Shown here: one piece after another, positions 43,919 through 52,508 of the stretch | How the letters are laid out: every line of letters starts with the position of its first letter | Position numbering within the stretch: position 1 is the first letter of the stretch | Assembly: GCF_004919685.1 (NCBI RefSeq) | Contig: NZ_SMYZ01000081.1 | Location: forward strand, 90,067 to 154,066 | DNA from: Mesorhizobium norvegicum | GTDB lineage: Bacteria; Pseudomonadota; Alphaproteobacteria; Rhizobiales; Rhizobiaceae | Length of the DNA stretch: 64,000 nucleotides | Reading direction: 5' to 3' | Translations under genes and position numbers: made by a program | Notes under the pieces: model-generated | Databases searched by the model: none | What the model was told of the DNA's origin: nothing | The model's input: only the letters and a program-made list of their open reading frames with translations

Positions 43919-44245
43919 GCTCACGGAACCAGGCGGGAATGCACACGAAACTGATCGGCCGCCAAAAAAATGCGCGCGGAGCATGGTTTTGATTGCCGGC
44001 TACTGGAGCATCGCCTGCAGTCCGTCACGACGCTTCGGTATGTCGATGTGGAGGTGTCGCCGGGCGCTCTTCTGTGACGCCTAAAGCTCTCTCTGGCGCC
44101 CGTTAGTTTCGCCCGCCTGGGGCCCAGAGCCGGACTATTCTGACGGGGGGCCAACGTGTCGGGCTGCCGCTCTCTTCGCAACTTGCAGCAGAGGCTGTTG
44201 CGCCGGCAGCCGAAGAGACCACTGTTTTGACAGCTGAGGTTCGTC
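43919..44245 (+). other. Intergenic region before the cupin-MetRS gene
   Basis: A 327-bp gap with no supported gene and no NifA or sigma-54 site recognised. A short frame near 43985-44075 reads LEHRLQSVTTLRYVDVEVS, faintly like the end of a tyrosine recombinase, but the evidence is too thin to call it. Confidence 0.3.
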
Positions 44246-46246
44246 ATGCGGAAATCCACGTTTTCTCGAACGCAGCTGTCGCGGGCGTTCGGTATCGACA
44301 TGGCTGCGCTTGGGACGGGAAGCGCGGGCACCGGGTTTTCATTTGGCAAGGTGGCACCAGGCGTCACATCCGAGCCCCATCGGCACGACGAAATCGAGGC
44401 CTTTGTGGTCCTGTCTGGAGTGGGCAAGGTCAGGACCGACCTTGGGGAAATCTCGGTCGCAGCCGGCGATGTCGTTCTGTTCCATCCTTTTGAAGCGCAT
44501 GTGCTGCACAACGATGGGGACGAAGACCTAAATTTCGTCGATGTCTACTGGCGCGACGGCAAGGCCGCCCTCGAAGCTGCTGCACAGGCCGCGACTCCCC
44601 GCGGGCCGATCTTCGTCTTCTCCACGCCGCCGACGCCTAATGGCGATCTGCATCTGGGGCATCTTTCTGGCCCTTATTTTGGCGCCGAGGTCTACACGCG
44701 TTTCCTGCGCATGAAAGGGGTCGAAGCCTATCACCTGACTGGAAGCGACGATTACCAGAGCTACGTGGCCACGCGTGCCGATGCCGAGCAATCGACGCCC
44801 GCAAAGGTGGCGCGCCACTACGGAGACGAGATTCGAGCCACGCTTGCGCTTCTCGACTGTGAGGTCCACAGCTTCCTTCCCACTTTGGGCGATAGGGCTT
44901 ATGCAGAATTTCAAGCCGGGTGTTTCCGTAGTCTTCTGAGCAGCACGGCGGTAGATCTGCGCCAGAGCCCTGCGCTCTTCGATGCTGTGACAGGCGACTA
45001 CCTTTACGAGCCGGATGTAAGCGGCCTCTGCCCCGATTGCGGTGGCTCCGCTGCTGGCAACATCTGCGAGGAATGCGGCGCGCCGAACCTATGCCACGAC
45101 CTAGATGCAGTCCGGTCGCGGCGCTCGGCCGAGGCGCCGGTGGTCGGCTCCGTGCGCCGTCCCGAACTTGCGCTGGAACGGTGCTACGTCAATATCGACC
45201 GGCATTTAAGGGCGTCGGGCGCCCCCGTTCGGATCATGGACCTCTTCGCGCGTCTACGCCAACGCGGCGACCTTTCCGTGCCCATTACCCACCCCTCGAA
45301 CTGGGGCCTGCCGGCCGAAGGGCTCCCGGGGCAGGTGATCTGGGCTTGGCCGGAGATGGCTTTCGGATTTCTTTACAACATCCAGACGCTAGCTACATCG
45401 CTCGGTCGAGACTGGAATGCGGCCCTGCCCAGCAATGACTGGCAGATTGTCCATTTCTTCGGCTTCGATAATTCCTTCTATCACGCCCTGCTTTATCCGG
45501 CGCTTTATGCTGAGGTCTTCTCCCACTGGACCCCGCGCATCCGGTATCATGTGAACGAGTTCTACCTGCTCGACGGCCAGAAGTTCTCGACCAGCCGCGG
45601 TCATGCGGTCTGGGGCAAAGAGGTTCTGGGCCCAAAGACAGTCGATGTCGTCCGTCTTCATTTGGGCCTGACACGCCCGGAAGGTGAGCGAACGAACTTC
45701 ACGCTGGACGCGCTACGCCGCACCGAGAACGAGGTGTTCCAAGGGATCTGGCTGAATTGGCTTGATGCGCTGCACCGGGAAATCAAGCAGGACTTTGGCG
45801 GCTGTGTGCCCGACGCAGGCGACTGGGCCCCCGCCGATCGCGCTTTCTTTGCTCGGATAGAGATCCATCGCGCGGCGATGGAACGCGTCTATTCGGACGA
45901 TGGCTTCTCGGTCCGGCAAGCGGCCGCGCAGGCCTGCGATTTCGTCAGCGATTGCGTAGTCTACCGACGGGCGCAAGACTATGAGGCGGCGCGACGTCTC
46001 TATTCCGCCCGCACCCGCACGTCGCTCGCCCTTCAGACGACGGCCGCTGCGATCCTGGCACAGACACTCGCGCCGCTGATGCCCCGATTTGCCAGCACGC
46101 TGGCGCGAGGTATCGAGGGCGTCTCGACCGAAACATGGCCCACGTCCGTCCGGCGCCTTGCGCCAGGAACGACCTTTGATCTCGGACCCGTGCTAGGCTT
46201 CTACGCCAGAGCAGAGCTTCCTGTTCTCAATGAGGAGGAGGCATAA
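44246..46246 (+). CDS. Cupin-methionyl-tRNA-synthetase-like fusion (hydrazine synthetase type)
   Basis: A 666-residue fusion. The N-terminal cupin (about 30-105) keeps the metal ligands His45, His47, Glu51 and His85. From about 120 the protein is a class I methionyl-tRNA-synthetase-like enzyme with the HIGH motif as HLGH (136-139), a zinc knuckle CPDCGG ... CEECG near 262-280, and a KMSKS-like KFSTS near 446. It is too short at the C-terminus, and too odd at the N-terminus, for a housekeeping MetRS. The same fusion (Spb40) couples N6-hydroxylysine with glycine and forms an N-N bond in s56-p1 biosynthesis: the MetRS part makes the ester and the zinc cupin drives the rearrangement. All catalytic motifs look intact. 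TGAGG precedes the ATG. Confidence 0.88.
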   Translation: MRKSTFSRTQLSRAFGIDMAALGTGSAGTGFSFGKVAPGVTSEPHRHDEIEAFVVLSGVGKVRTDLGEISVAAGDVVLFHPFEAHVLHNDGDEDLNFVDVYWRDGKAALEAAAQAATPRGPIFVFSTPPTPNGDLHLGHLSGPYFGAEVYTRFLRMKGVEAYHLTGSDDYQSYVATRADAEQSTPAKVARHYGDEIRATLALLDCEVHSFLPTLGDRAYAEFQAGCFRSLLSSTAVDLRQSPALFDAVTGDYLYEPDVSGLCPDCGGSAAGNICEECGAPNLCHDLDAVRSRRSAEAPVVGSVRRPELALERCYVNIDRHLRASGAPVRIMDLFARLRQRGDLSVPITHPSNWGLPAEGLPGQVIWAWPEMAFGFLYNIQTLATSLGRDWNAALPSNDWQIVHFFGFDNSFYHALLYPALYAEVFSHWTPRIRYHVNEFYLLDGQKFSTSRGHAVWGKEVLGPKTVDVVRLHLGLTRPEGERTNFTLDALRRTENEVFQGIWLNWLDALHREIKQDFGGCVPDAGDWAPADRAFFARIEIHRAAMERVYSDDGFSVRQAAAQACDFVSDCVVYRRAQDYEAARRLYSARTRTSLALQTTAAAILAQTLAPLMPRFASTLARGIEGVSTETWPTSVRRLAPGTTFDLGPVLGFYARAELPVLNEEEA

Positions 46247-46590
46247 TAGCCTATCGTGATTTCGACCAGATTTGGGCGGCAATCAAAGCCGAGGATGCCG
46301 AAGCTTTACTCGCTACCACTGGCTGCCCGAAGGCCACTCCCAGACCATAGGTACAAACACTGGCCGGACTTAACCAACATATCGTCGAGACGCCGGCCCG
46401 CGCCTTGGAGGATCGCTCGGTTGACAGCTTTCGGGCGCTTGCCATTCGTGCGGCAAATGCCGAGCGGGCTGCACTGCGCTGGCCAACTTTTTCGGAATCG
46501 CGGAATTTCCGACCTGTAGCCAGCCGATCAAGAAGGTCATGCGGTTCGGGGCGCTGGGTCGGCCTAGCGCGCCCGCGCATCGCTGGCGTC
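46247..46590 (+). pseudogene. Possible decayed small gene after the cupin-MetRS gene
   Basis: Directly after the stop a readable stretch AYRDFDQIWAAIKAEDAEALLATTG runs to a TAG near 46350, and a second piece, AGLNQHIVETPARALEDRSVDSFRALAIRAANAERAALRWP, continues in another frame. Both have protein-like composition. I suspect a small gene broken by a frameshift, but no family is recognised. Confidence 0.3.
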
Positions 46591-46863
46591 GAATGATGCT
46601 AGATGAGCCGACGCCAACATTACCGCAGGGCAGACAGCCAAGCCGCTCTCGCCCTCAAGCGTCTGACGCATGATGCGTGTCCAAAAGCTGACGCGGCAGA
46701 AGACATGTCGGGTTCAAAACAACCGGCCGTCTTGGGCTTGTGAGGTTTCGAGGCAGAATCATGCATTTACTGCGGGCAACGCGCTGGCATGACGTTTGCT
46801 GGTTGAGATCGGCAATAATGAGTGAGGGCTGATTGCATGAGAACACGCCAGACTTTGATGGCT
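46591..46863 (+). repeat. Promoter repeat, copy 2 (direct repeat with 38327-38593)
   Basis: A diverged copy of the segment at 38327-38593 in the same orientation. The two copies bracket the radical SAM gene, the gmd remnant and the hydrazine genes, 8.3 kb apart. Recombination between them could delete that whole block. Confidence 0.85.
46678..46800 (+). promoter_or_regulatory. NifA/sigma-54 promoter in repeat copy 2
   Basis: An exact TGT-N10-ACA site is at 46706-46721, with a one-mismatch site (TGT-N10-ACG) at 46678-46693. The promoter TGGCATGACGTTTGCT at 46785-46800 differs from consensus at one base. Downstream lie a broken thioredoxin-like start, the DUF269 pseudogene and then the DUF683 gene and fdxB, so this promoter probably drives fdxB now that it is cut off from the nif operon. 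Confidence 0.75.
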
Positions 46864-46927
46864 CCTAACCGGTGTGTTCCGTTCTGAGAGAACCAGCTCG
46901 CGCATAAACGTCAGGAAAGGTGTGGGA

Positions 46928-47032
46928 ATGGAGAACAACATGTTGCGTAGAGAGTCCCCGGCTCCTCTGATCAAAGTGGACGACTGGCTGCGTGGCTAAC
47001 CTCTCACGAACTTTCAGCCCGGCAAGGTGTCG
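46928..47032 (+). pseudogene. N-terminal remnant of a thioredoxin/TlpA-like gene
   Basis: ATG 46928 opens MENNMLRRESPAPLIKVDDWLRG, then a TAA at 46997 (probably from GAA), then in the same frame PLTNFQPGKV. This matches the usual start of TlpA-like proteins, where WLRGEPL-x2-FQPGKV leads into the thioredoxin fold. The thioredoxin active site is not found downstream, so the rest is deleted. From 47033 to 47290 nothing else was recognised. Confidence 0.5.
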
Positions 47033-47291
47033 GGATGACAAGTGGAATCGAACCCTGATCAATTCGCCCATTTTCTGCGGCGCGCTCGCAGTAACTGTGT
47101 TCATGGAGCACAGGGTCGACGGTTTGCTCCAGGTCAGGGCTCGGACCTTAGACTTCCAACCGAATAGCCGCGGCGGCGATATTCGACGCGAATTTGGCCC
47201 GTCGTTGAAGACGTCACAGTCCAGGACCTGTTCAAGGTCGGCCACAGGGGCAGCATTTACGTGGAATCGGCCTGGCGAGGCCGGACGTCGG

Positions 47292-47357
47292 CTGCGTAAG
47301 CGGGCTCGAAGTCAGCGTAACCGAAAGCAGAAATCCTCCGTTGAGGACGAGACCTGA
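47292..47357 (+). pseudogene. 3' fragment of a second nifX copy
   Basis: The bases from CTGCGTAAG to the TGA at 47355-47357 align with the last codons of nifX at 32600-32669, and the leader that follows matches the nifX-to-DUF269 spacer. The aligned tails are EKKPSFEDED in nifX and RKQKSSVEDET here. It is the left end of the duplicated segment. Confidence 0.65.
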
Positions 47358-47372
47358 AATTGAGGAAACGAA

Positions 47373-47789
47373 ATGTCTCACGCAGCGCTTGGCCCTGCTG
47401 TCAACAAGGATGGCGAGGCCCTTGCCCGCCCGTTCGTCAAATGCCTCCTGCGGCTGATCCGTGCTCAGGATTTCCACGGCTCATGCCAACGGAAATCGGA
47501 CACCGGGCTGCTGGCCGATTTCATTATCACCGAGGAACTGCGCCGGAATATCCACTCATTGGCAATCGGGATCCGGACGTGCTGTGGAGGCTCGACATGT
47601 TTTAGACCGTAGCGGAGCTGGCGATCGAGGAGCGCTCAGGCGTGATGACATTGTCAACAACAGAAATCAAACGTCTGTCGAGACGTCTACCGATTAGGCT
47701 TCGAGACTCTCCGGAAACTCGCGGATACCGGCGCGAAACTGGTCGGCGATGCGACTGCTATTGCCTATCCCGAAGTGGCGCGGGCGTGA
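47373..47789 (+). pseudogene. Second, decayed copy of the NifX-associated DUF269 gene
   Basis: The start codon and first 70 or so residues (FVKCLLRLIRAQDFHGSC ... LLADFIITEELRRNI) match the intact copy at 32686. A frameshift near 47560 follows, then ELAIEERSGVMT, a deletion, and YRLGFETLRKLADTGAKLVGDA with the normal end YPEVARA at 47789. It is clearly inactive. It is followed by the DUF683 gene and fdxB, the order I recall from other rhizobial nif operons. Confidence 0.88.
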
Positions 47790-47814
47790 AGAAACCCATT
47801 TTCGAGGAAGGATC

Positions 47815-48018
47815 ATGTCAAACCTGGATGAGATGGCGAAGAAAGTCCGAAAGCTTCAACTGCGCGCTGCAATTGCCAAGACGAACTTGCGCGACCTTGC
47901 CGAGGGTCTCCCGGTCAAATGGATTGAGATAGAGGAAGTCGCCGAGAAAACGCATGCCGTTTATGCCGAGTTGGATGGTGCCAGGAGAGAGCTTGCCAAA
48001 ATGAAGACTTTGCGATGA
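47815..48018 (+). CDS. CCE_0567-type small metalloprotein (DUF683)
   Basis: A 67-residue helical-hairpin protein of the DUF683 family, usually encoded between the DUF269 gene and fdxB in nif operons. The sequence SNLDEMAKKVRKLQLRAAIAKTNLRDLAEGLPVKW is typical. GAGGAAGGATC precedes the ATG. Its stop overlaps the fdxB start (ATGA at 48015). Its exact role is unknown; structural work on relatives suggests metal binding. Confidence 0.85.
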   Translation: MSNLDEMAKKVRKLQLRAAIAKTNLRDLAEGLPVKWIEIEEVAEKTHAVYAELDGARRELAKMKTLR

Positions 48019-48332
48019 GGAGCAAATTCATCAGCCGCGACGGCTCCATATGGGTGCCGGAATATCTGATCGCTATCGATGGCAAGATCTGTATCGGCTG
48101 CGGCCGCTGCTTCAAAGTCTGCTCGCGCGAGGTCATGCATCTTTACGGCGTCGATGACGCGGGTGAAATCCTCGGCGCCTGCGACGCCGATGACGACGAT
48201 TTCGACGGCGAGCTCAATCGTATGATCATGGTTGTCGACCATGCCGGCCGCTGCATTGGCTGCGGAGCCTGCGGCCGCGTCTGCCCAAAGAACTGCCAGA
48301 ACCATCTCGCGGCCGACCAGATCGCAGCATGA
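48015..48332 (+). CDS. fdxB: Nif-specific ferredoxin III
   Basis: A 105-residue two-cluster ferredoxin of the FdxB type. The first cluster motif is CIGCGRCFKVCSREV and the second CIGCGACGRVCPKNC, separated by an acidic loop (DADDDDFDGE). FdxB helps supply electrons or clusters in cofactor assembly and nitrogenase function. It overlaps the DUF683 gene. It is separated from nifX by about 15 kb, an unusual arrangement. Confidence 0.95.
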   Translation: MRSKFISRDGSIWVPEYLIAIDGKICIGCGRCFKVCSREVMHLYGVDDAGEILGACDADDDDFDGELNRMIMVVDHAGRCIGCGACGRVCPKNCQNHLAADQIAA

Positions 48333-48369
48333 GCTGCATGATTTGACGAGACAAAATCAGGAGAACGGC

Positions 48370-48693
48370 ATGCGCCTCATCATCTTTTGTCGGCTCCTCG
48401 GGCTGGTCCTGTGCGGCAACGCTGCTACCGTTTACTTCGCTTCGCAGTCGATCCGTCTAACCGTCGTCGCCACGCTGGCCTGCTCGCTGCTGCTCCAAAT
48501 GGTTTATTTCGCAAGTGTGCTCTTTCTGATTTGGCGATCCAGCCGCGCTGGCAAAGCCGGGCAAGGGGCTGAGTTTTTCGATAGGTCCCAGGAAGCTCGG
48601 TACCAGTCGCCCGACGATGATGAGGGTAGGAATGAAACTCAAGATGTACCCCAGCGCAATCAAACGCTCGGCATATCGCTGCTCCTCCCTTGA
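48370..48693 (+). CDS. ExoX/Psi-like exopolysaccharide production repressor
   Basis: A 107-residue membrane protein with two hydrophobic helices near 1-25 and 30-55 (MRLIIFCRLLGLVLCGNAATVYFAS ... LACSLLLQMVYFASVLFLIWR). This matches the small ExoX/PsiA-type inhibitors of exopolysaccharide synthesis, whose genes often lie in rhizobial nif regions. AGGAG lies six bases before the ATG. The hydrophilic tail is longer than I expect for the family. It may lower exopolysaccharide output once bacteroids form; that is inferred. Confidence 0.7.
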   Translation: MRLIIFCRLLGLVLCGNAATVYFASQSIRLTVVATLACSLLLQMVYFASVLFLIWRSSRAGKAGQGAEFFDRSQEARYQSPDDDEGRNETQDVPQRNQTLGISLLLP

Positions 48694-49218
48694 GGCGCCG
48701 TAACAAGATCAGAGCTCAGATTCATCCCTTTGTTCAAGTTTGATTATTCAGGCCATGGTTCCCCGGTAAGGGTCGAAGGCGACGGCATTCTCATCGTTCT
48801 ACCGCCCAGGGGAATGCAGTTTCGGTTCTCCGGGCGGATTCGCCGATGACGGTCCTGTGTTTCGGCGTGCGATTTTGACACCTGAGGCGGGGAATCGGCG
48901 TCCAATTTTGACCCCCGGTTGGAGAGCGCCCTAGGTGTGGACACTGATCAGGCTGCGGTTTTGCCCATCTGCCGGATGTGTTGATCCTCGCGATCATCTG
49001 CGCGACCGCATTCGCCGCGCCGTCTCTCGTGGCCGCGCCGTCTTGAATTGAAGGTACAGACAGTTCCTCTTTTAAAAGCGACATCCGCCCTGTCCATCAG
49101 CCGGAGAACAGTCGGAGCTAAAACCCGGTCACCACCAGTTCGCCAGGTCGAAATGGCAGCGAACGACCCTGCGGGTCGGGTTCCGGCGTAGGTCGATGCC
49201 GAGAGGCACGTTCGGCAT
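48694..49218 (+). other. Gene-poor stretch with a repeated element
   Basis: About 525 bp without a supported gene. CGGCGTGCGATTTTGAC (48863-48879) and CGGCGTCCAATTTTGAC (48896-48912) are near-identical direct repeats. In reverse they read GTCAAAAT-n-n-n-ACGCCG, like the multiple terminal repeats of IS21-family elements, so this may be the end of a lost IS21-type insertion. No transposase remains here. Confidence 0.4.
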
Positions 49219-49311
49219 TGTCCGATAACCGACAATGTCGGGTATGCAACGTAGAGGAAGCTGACTCTTGGGTGTTTTTTAAATGCTTTTTGGCTTGGCA
49301 CGGTACATGCT
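49219..49311 (+). promoter_or_regulatory. NifA/sigma-54 promoter upstream of acdS
   Basis: An exact TGT-N10-ACA site lies at 49219-49234 inside a longer palindrome (CATTGTC ... GACAATG). TGGCACGGTACATGCT at 49296-49311 has a perfect -24 element and a -12 element one base from consensus. acdS of Mesorhizobium loti is known to be under NifA/RpoN control. Here the promoter is about 700 bp before the acdS start, so the leader is long or a short separate transcript is made. Confidence 0.68.
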
Positions 49312-49392
49312 CGTTATTGCGCAAAACGCACGGATTGAGTGTCCCACCGCCACGAAAGTCGCTAGCTTACGCCACCTCCCAAGGCGAACCCG

Positions 49393-49422
49393 GCCCGGCA
49401 GGGAGCTCCGTCTCTGCCGGGC
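49393..49422 (+). terminator. Strong hairpin shortly after the acdS-region promoter
   Basis: GCCCGGCAG (49393-49401) and CTGCCGGGC (49414-49422) form a perfect 9-bp stem with a 12-base loop, followed by ATGCCTTTCAG. It lies about 80 bases after the -12 element. It may end a short transcript or act as an attenuator; the lack of a long T-run makes full termination uncertain. Confidence 0.5.
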
Positions 49423-50007
49423 ATGCCTTTCAGAGGACTCGCGTTCGGAACAGCAGCAAGTTCACGTCAGCAACACCGACACAGATTACTAATCAGTTGC
49501 TGGATACCGCTAGGACCGACACGCTCGTCAACTACAATCCGACGACTTACGGCTGCGGCGAGGCCAGCCTTTCGAGGGCATTGGCACCCGTTTCGATCAG
49601 GTAGACGAGCACTTCGATCGAGCAGCTGAAACCTCTGTGAGGCGTTGAGCGCCACAAAAATCGCCTCGCGGAATTCGGCTCGGCAACCGTGCAGTTCCTG
49701 CCGGTCCAATCGCAAACAAGAGCCACTGCGTTTTTATCGAAGTCTGTTGGTTTGGCGGTCTGGCTGCACTTGCAAAGCTGGAAAAAACGCAGATGCCGAC
49801 CGCGTGTCGTCGTAGGTTTCCTGGGCGATGGCCGCCTCATCGCAGCATGGCGACATGTGGATCGCTTCGTCTCAATCGCAAGGAGAGCGCTGGAAATCCC
49901 CAAAGCTCTGATGGGTGGTCGGAGAGCGCGGCCGACCAATCCAAGCAGCGCTTATGGAACGAGTTTTGCGTGGCTATTTCAGCTGAATGATCATCGCCGG
50001 AGAGAAT
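49423..50007 (+). other. Long leader region before acdS
   Basis: About 585 bp with no recognised gene. Both strands are open in places, but the predicted peptides are shadow-like. A weak -24/-12-like word near 49578 lacks the -12 GC and was discounted. Confidence 0.3.
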
Positions 50008-51021
50008 ATGCTGGAAAAATTCGAGCGTTACCCGCTCACCTTTGGACCCACACCCATCGAGAAGCTCGACCGGCTCGGCAAGCATCTGGGTGGCAAGGTC
50101 GAAATCTACGCCAAACGCGAGGACTGCAACTCCGGTCTGGCGTTCGGCGGCAACAAGCTGCGCAAACTCGAATATATCATCCCCGACGCGATCGCGTCAG
50201 ATGCCGATACCCTTGTCACCGTCGGCGGCGTGCAGTCCAACCATACGCGCATGGTCGCCGCCGTTGCCGCCAAGATCGGCATGAAATGTCTCCTGGTCCA
50301 GGAGAGCTGGGTTCCACATGAGGATGTCGTCTACGACCGGGTCGGCAACATTCTCTTGAGCCGCATCTTGGGCGCAGAGGTGCGTCTGGTCGACGATGGC
50401 TTTGACATCGGTATCCGCCGCAGCTGGGAAAAAGCGCTCTATGAGGTCAAGGCAAGGGGCGGCAGGCCCTATGCGATACCGGCCGGGGCGTCTGTTCACC
50501 CGAATGGAGGCCTCGGCTATGTGGGGTTCGCGGAGGAAGTGCGCGGCCAGGAGGAACAGCTTGGGTTTGCCTTCGACTACATGGTCGTTTGCACGGTCAC
50601 CGGTTCAACGCATGCTGGCATGCTCGTCGGATTCGCCAAGGACGGTCGGCAGCGCAACGTGATCGGTATCGATGCCTCTGCTACCCCGGCCAAGACCAAG
50701 GCGCAGGTGCTTAGCATTGCCCGACATACGGCGACCCTCGTCGAGCTCGGATCGGAACTTGCCGAGGATGACGTGGTGTTGCTCGAGGACTACGCGCACC
50801 CGCGGTACGGCATTCCATCCGAGGAAACCAAGGAGGCGATCCGTCTGTGTGCGCGGCTCGAGGGTATGATTACCGATCCCGTCTATGAGGGCAAATCGAT
50901 GCAAGGGATGATTGACCTCGTTCAAAAAGGCTCTTTTCCAGCGGGCTCGAGGATACTTTACGCGCATCTCGGCGGCGCGCCGGCCATCAACGGTTATGGC
51001 TACACCTTTCGCAATGGCTGA
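50008..51021 (+). CDS. acdS: 1-Aminocyclopropane-1-carboxylate deaminase
   Basis: A PLP enzyme that splits the ethylene precursor ACC into 2-oxobutyrate and ammonia, lowering ethylene in the host root and aiding nodulation. The 337 residues have the family features: KREDCNSGLAFGGNKLRKLEY with the PLP lysine (GNK), VGGVQSNHTRMVAAVA, CTVTGSTHAGML (phosphate-binding loop) and LEDYAHPRYGIPS. ATG 50008 has GGAGA upstream and the MLEKFERYPLTFGPTPI start that ACC deaminases share; the frame opens at 49987. In mesorhizobia the gene is on the symbiosis island and NifA-dependent. Confidence 0.95.
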   Translation: MLEKFERYPLTFGPTPIEKLDRLGKHLGGKVEIYAKREDCNSGLAFGGNKLRKLEYIIPDAIASDADTLVTVGGVQSNHTRMVAAVAAKIGMKCLLVQESWVPHEDVVYDRVGNILLSRILGAEVRLVDDGFDIGIRRSWEKALYEVKARGGRPYAIPAGASVHPNGGLGYVGFAEEVRGQEEQLGFAFDYMVVCTVTGSTHAGMLVGFAKDGRQRNVIGIDASATPAKTKAQVLSIARHTATLVELGSELAEDDVVLLEDYAHPRYGIPSEETKEAIRLCARLEGMITDPVYEGKSMQGMIDLVQKGSFPAGSRILYAHLGGAPAINGYGYTFRNG

Positions 51022-51789
51022 TGCTCGACAGATTTCCACGTGCTGTGCCTGCCGTAACAGCGCTGCGCCAGGTTTGACCGAAGGCCCGTTGGCAAACTTC
51101 AGCGGACAGTTGTTAACTGCCGCCACGACGTGGGGTCGTCGTGGTGCTGCCATGCTTGGCAGCAATTGCCTGTGCTCAATGTGTCCTGAAGCCGCATAAG
51201 AAGGGAGAAGACATGGCCGTTTGACTTTTTTGTCATTTTGCGGAGCGGCGATAATCGCCGTAAATTTGATAAATTGTAAGCCACCGAAGATATCCGCAGG
51301 CGAGTGGTATCTACTTGAGCAGGTATGGAAGCTGTGACCAAGCGTGCTCGAGCGGGTCGTCGTCGGCGACACATCGCCGGACACCCCCAGCGCGGCGGTG
51401 AACTGGGCCAGCAGGGGGGGAGGGAAGAGGCGTCCCCCGCGACGTGACAGCGGGCAGTCGGTATCCGGTTTGTGCTCATACCTATTGCGAGCGTCGACGA
51501 GACTGTCGTCCCTTCGGCAATTTTGACCGAAACGGCGCGTTCAGCCGGCGCGTTGCCTTCGGGCGGGTTCGTCCACCTGGCGCTCTTTTGGTACTACGTG
51601 CGGAGGGGTTGGGGCTACGACGTTGCTGAGCCGCTCTATACGGAGGGGCGCGCGCGGCGAGGCGACGATGAGGTCGAGTTGTGGCACCATGCGCGCTGCG
51701 GCTGTGCGATCCGAAGCCGCGTGGTGCGCTGCAACGCGAAGGCGCCAATCCGGCTGACGTCAACGGACAGTGCTTTCTGGATCTCAACA
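51022..51789 (+). other. Gene-poor stretch after acdS
   Basis: About 770 bp. A plus-strand frame (51472-51807) contains FVHLALFWYYVRRGWGYDVAEPLY but has no clear start site or family; other frames look like shadows. No terminator was recognised after acdS. Confidence 0.3.
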
Positions 51790-52200
51790 ACCCTTTCGCC
51801 ATTCTGATTCATAGCGATGGCCTTGCCGCGCTCAGTTGCTGATTGCGGGCCCTCACAAACGTGGTACCAACATGGTGTGTAATGATTTTACTGAACTGCC
51901 TTGTAGAAGCCAATTTCGGCTGGGCCAAGCCATCCGCATCATTGGCATCGGTCTTGTTGAGCGGTTCGTTCAATATCTTTTGCGCATGCCGGCTTCAATG
52001 CAGATCACCGGCACGCCTCGGCCGCCAGCGCATGAAAGAAGCACTCGACAAAGGCCCCGTCTCGAACACGACGCGCTTAACGTGCGGGGCGCGCTTGCGG
52101 ATGAGTTGCGCAACACCTTTGGATCCGAAAGACACTTACCCCCGCGAGATCCGCTTTCCCCGCTGTCGGATCGCATTATCGTTCAATGAAACATCAGGCG
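51790..52200 (-). mobile_element. Decayed IS110-family transposase fragment
   Basis: Read on the minus strand and across frames: LIRKRAPHVKRVVFETGPLS, then FHALAAE, GVPVICIEAGMRK, and LNKTDANDADGLAQ, the IS110 catalytic NKTD-x2-DA region. Stops and frameshifts between the pieces show decay. It is a different IS110 lineage from the remnant at 24075-24717. Confidence 0.7.
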
Positions 52201-52508
52201 CATTGGTCCATAGTTGCTCTCCGTTCGATGTTTGGGCCCGGTCCCATTCGTGAGCCTGCTTTTCCATCTTATCGGGGCAACCACCCCCGCCAGCCATTAT
52301 TCGTATGAGAATTGGATTCGCATGAGAATTGGCCGAGAGCGAATCGCGCCGCGATCACCCCATGTTTGAGGCGTAGCAAGGTGCATCAATCGCTGCCCAC
52401 CTACCGATCCTGGTAGTTTTTGAGAATCCCATCTCCGCATAGTTTGTGGAGCGGTCATCGCCGGCTATCCCAGTCGAGCGCCTGCCGCGATCTCAACGGG
52501 AAGACGCC
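52201..52508 (+). other. Intergenic region before the aspartokinase
   Basis: About 310 bp. A short near-tandem repeat, CGTATGAGAATTGG / CGCATGAGAATTGG, lies near 52303-52333. No gene, NifA site or clear promoter was recognised. Confidence 0.3.

Noticed and set aside
43985..44085. Short frame resembling the end of a tyrosine recombinase (TLRYVDV)
   Set aside because: Only about 20 residues are suggestive, the catalytic Arg-His-Arg-Tyr pattern is absent, and there is no continuation in any frame.
48457..48663. Minus-strand frame with a hydrophobic start (MIALGYILSFIPTLIIVG)
   Set aside because: It lies antisense within the ExoX-like gene and has no ribosome-binding site or family match. The plus-strand gene has both.
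51472..51807. Plus-strand 111-codon frame after acdS
   Set aside because: It lacks a clear ribosome-binding site and family, and it runs into the decayed IS110 region.
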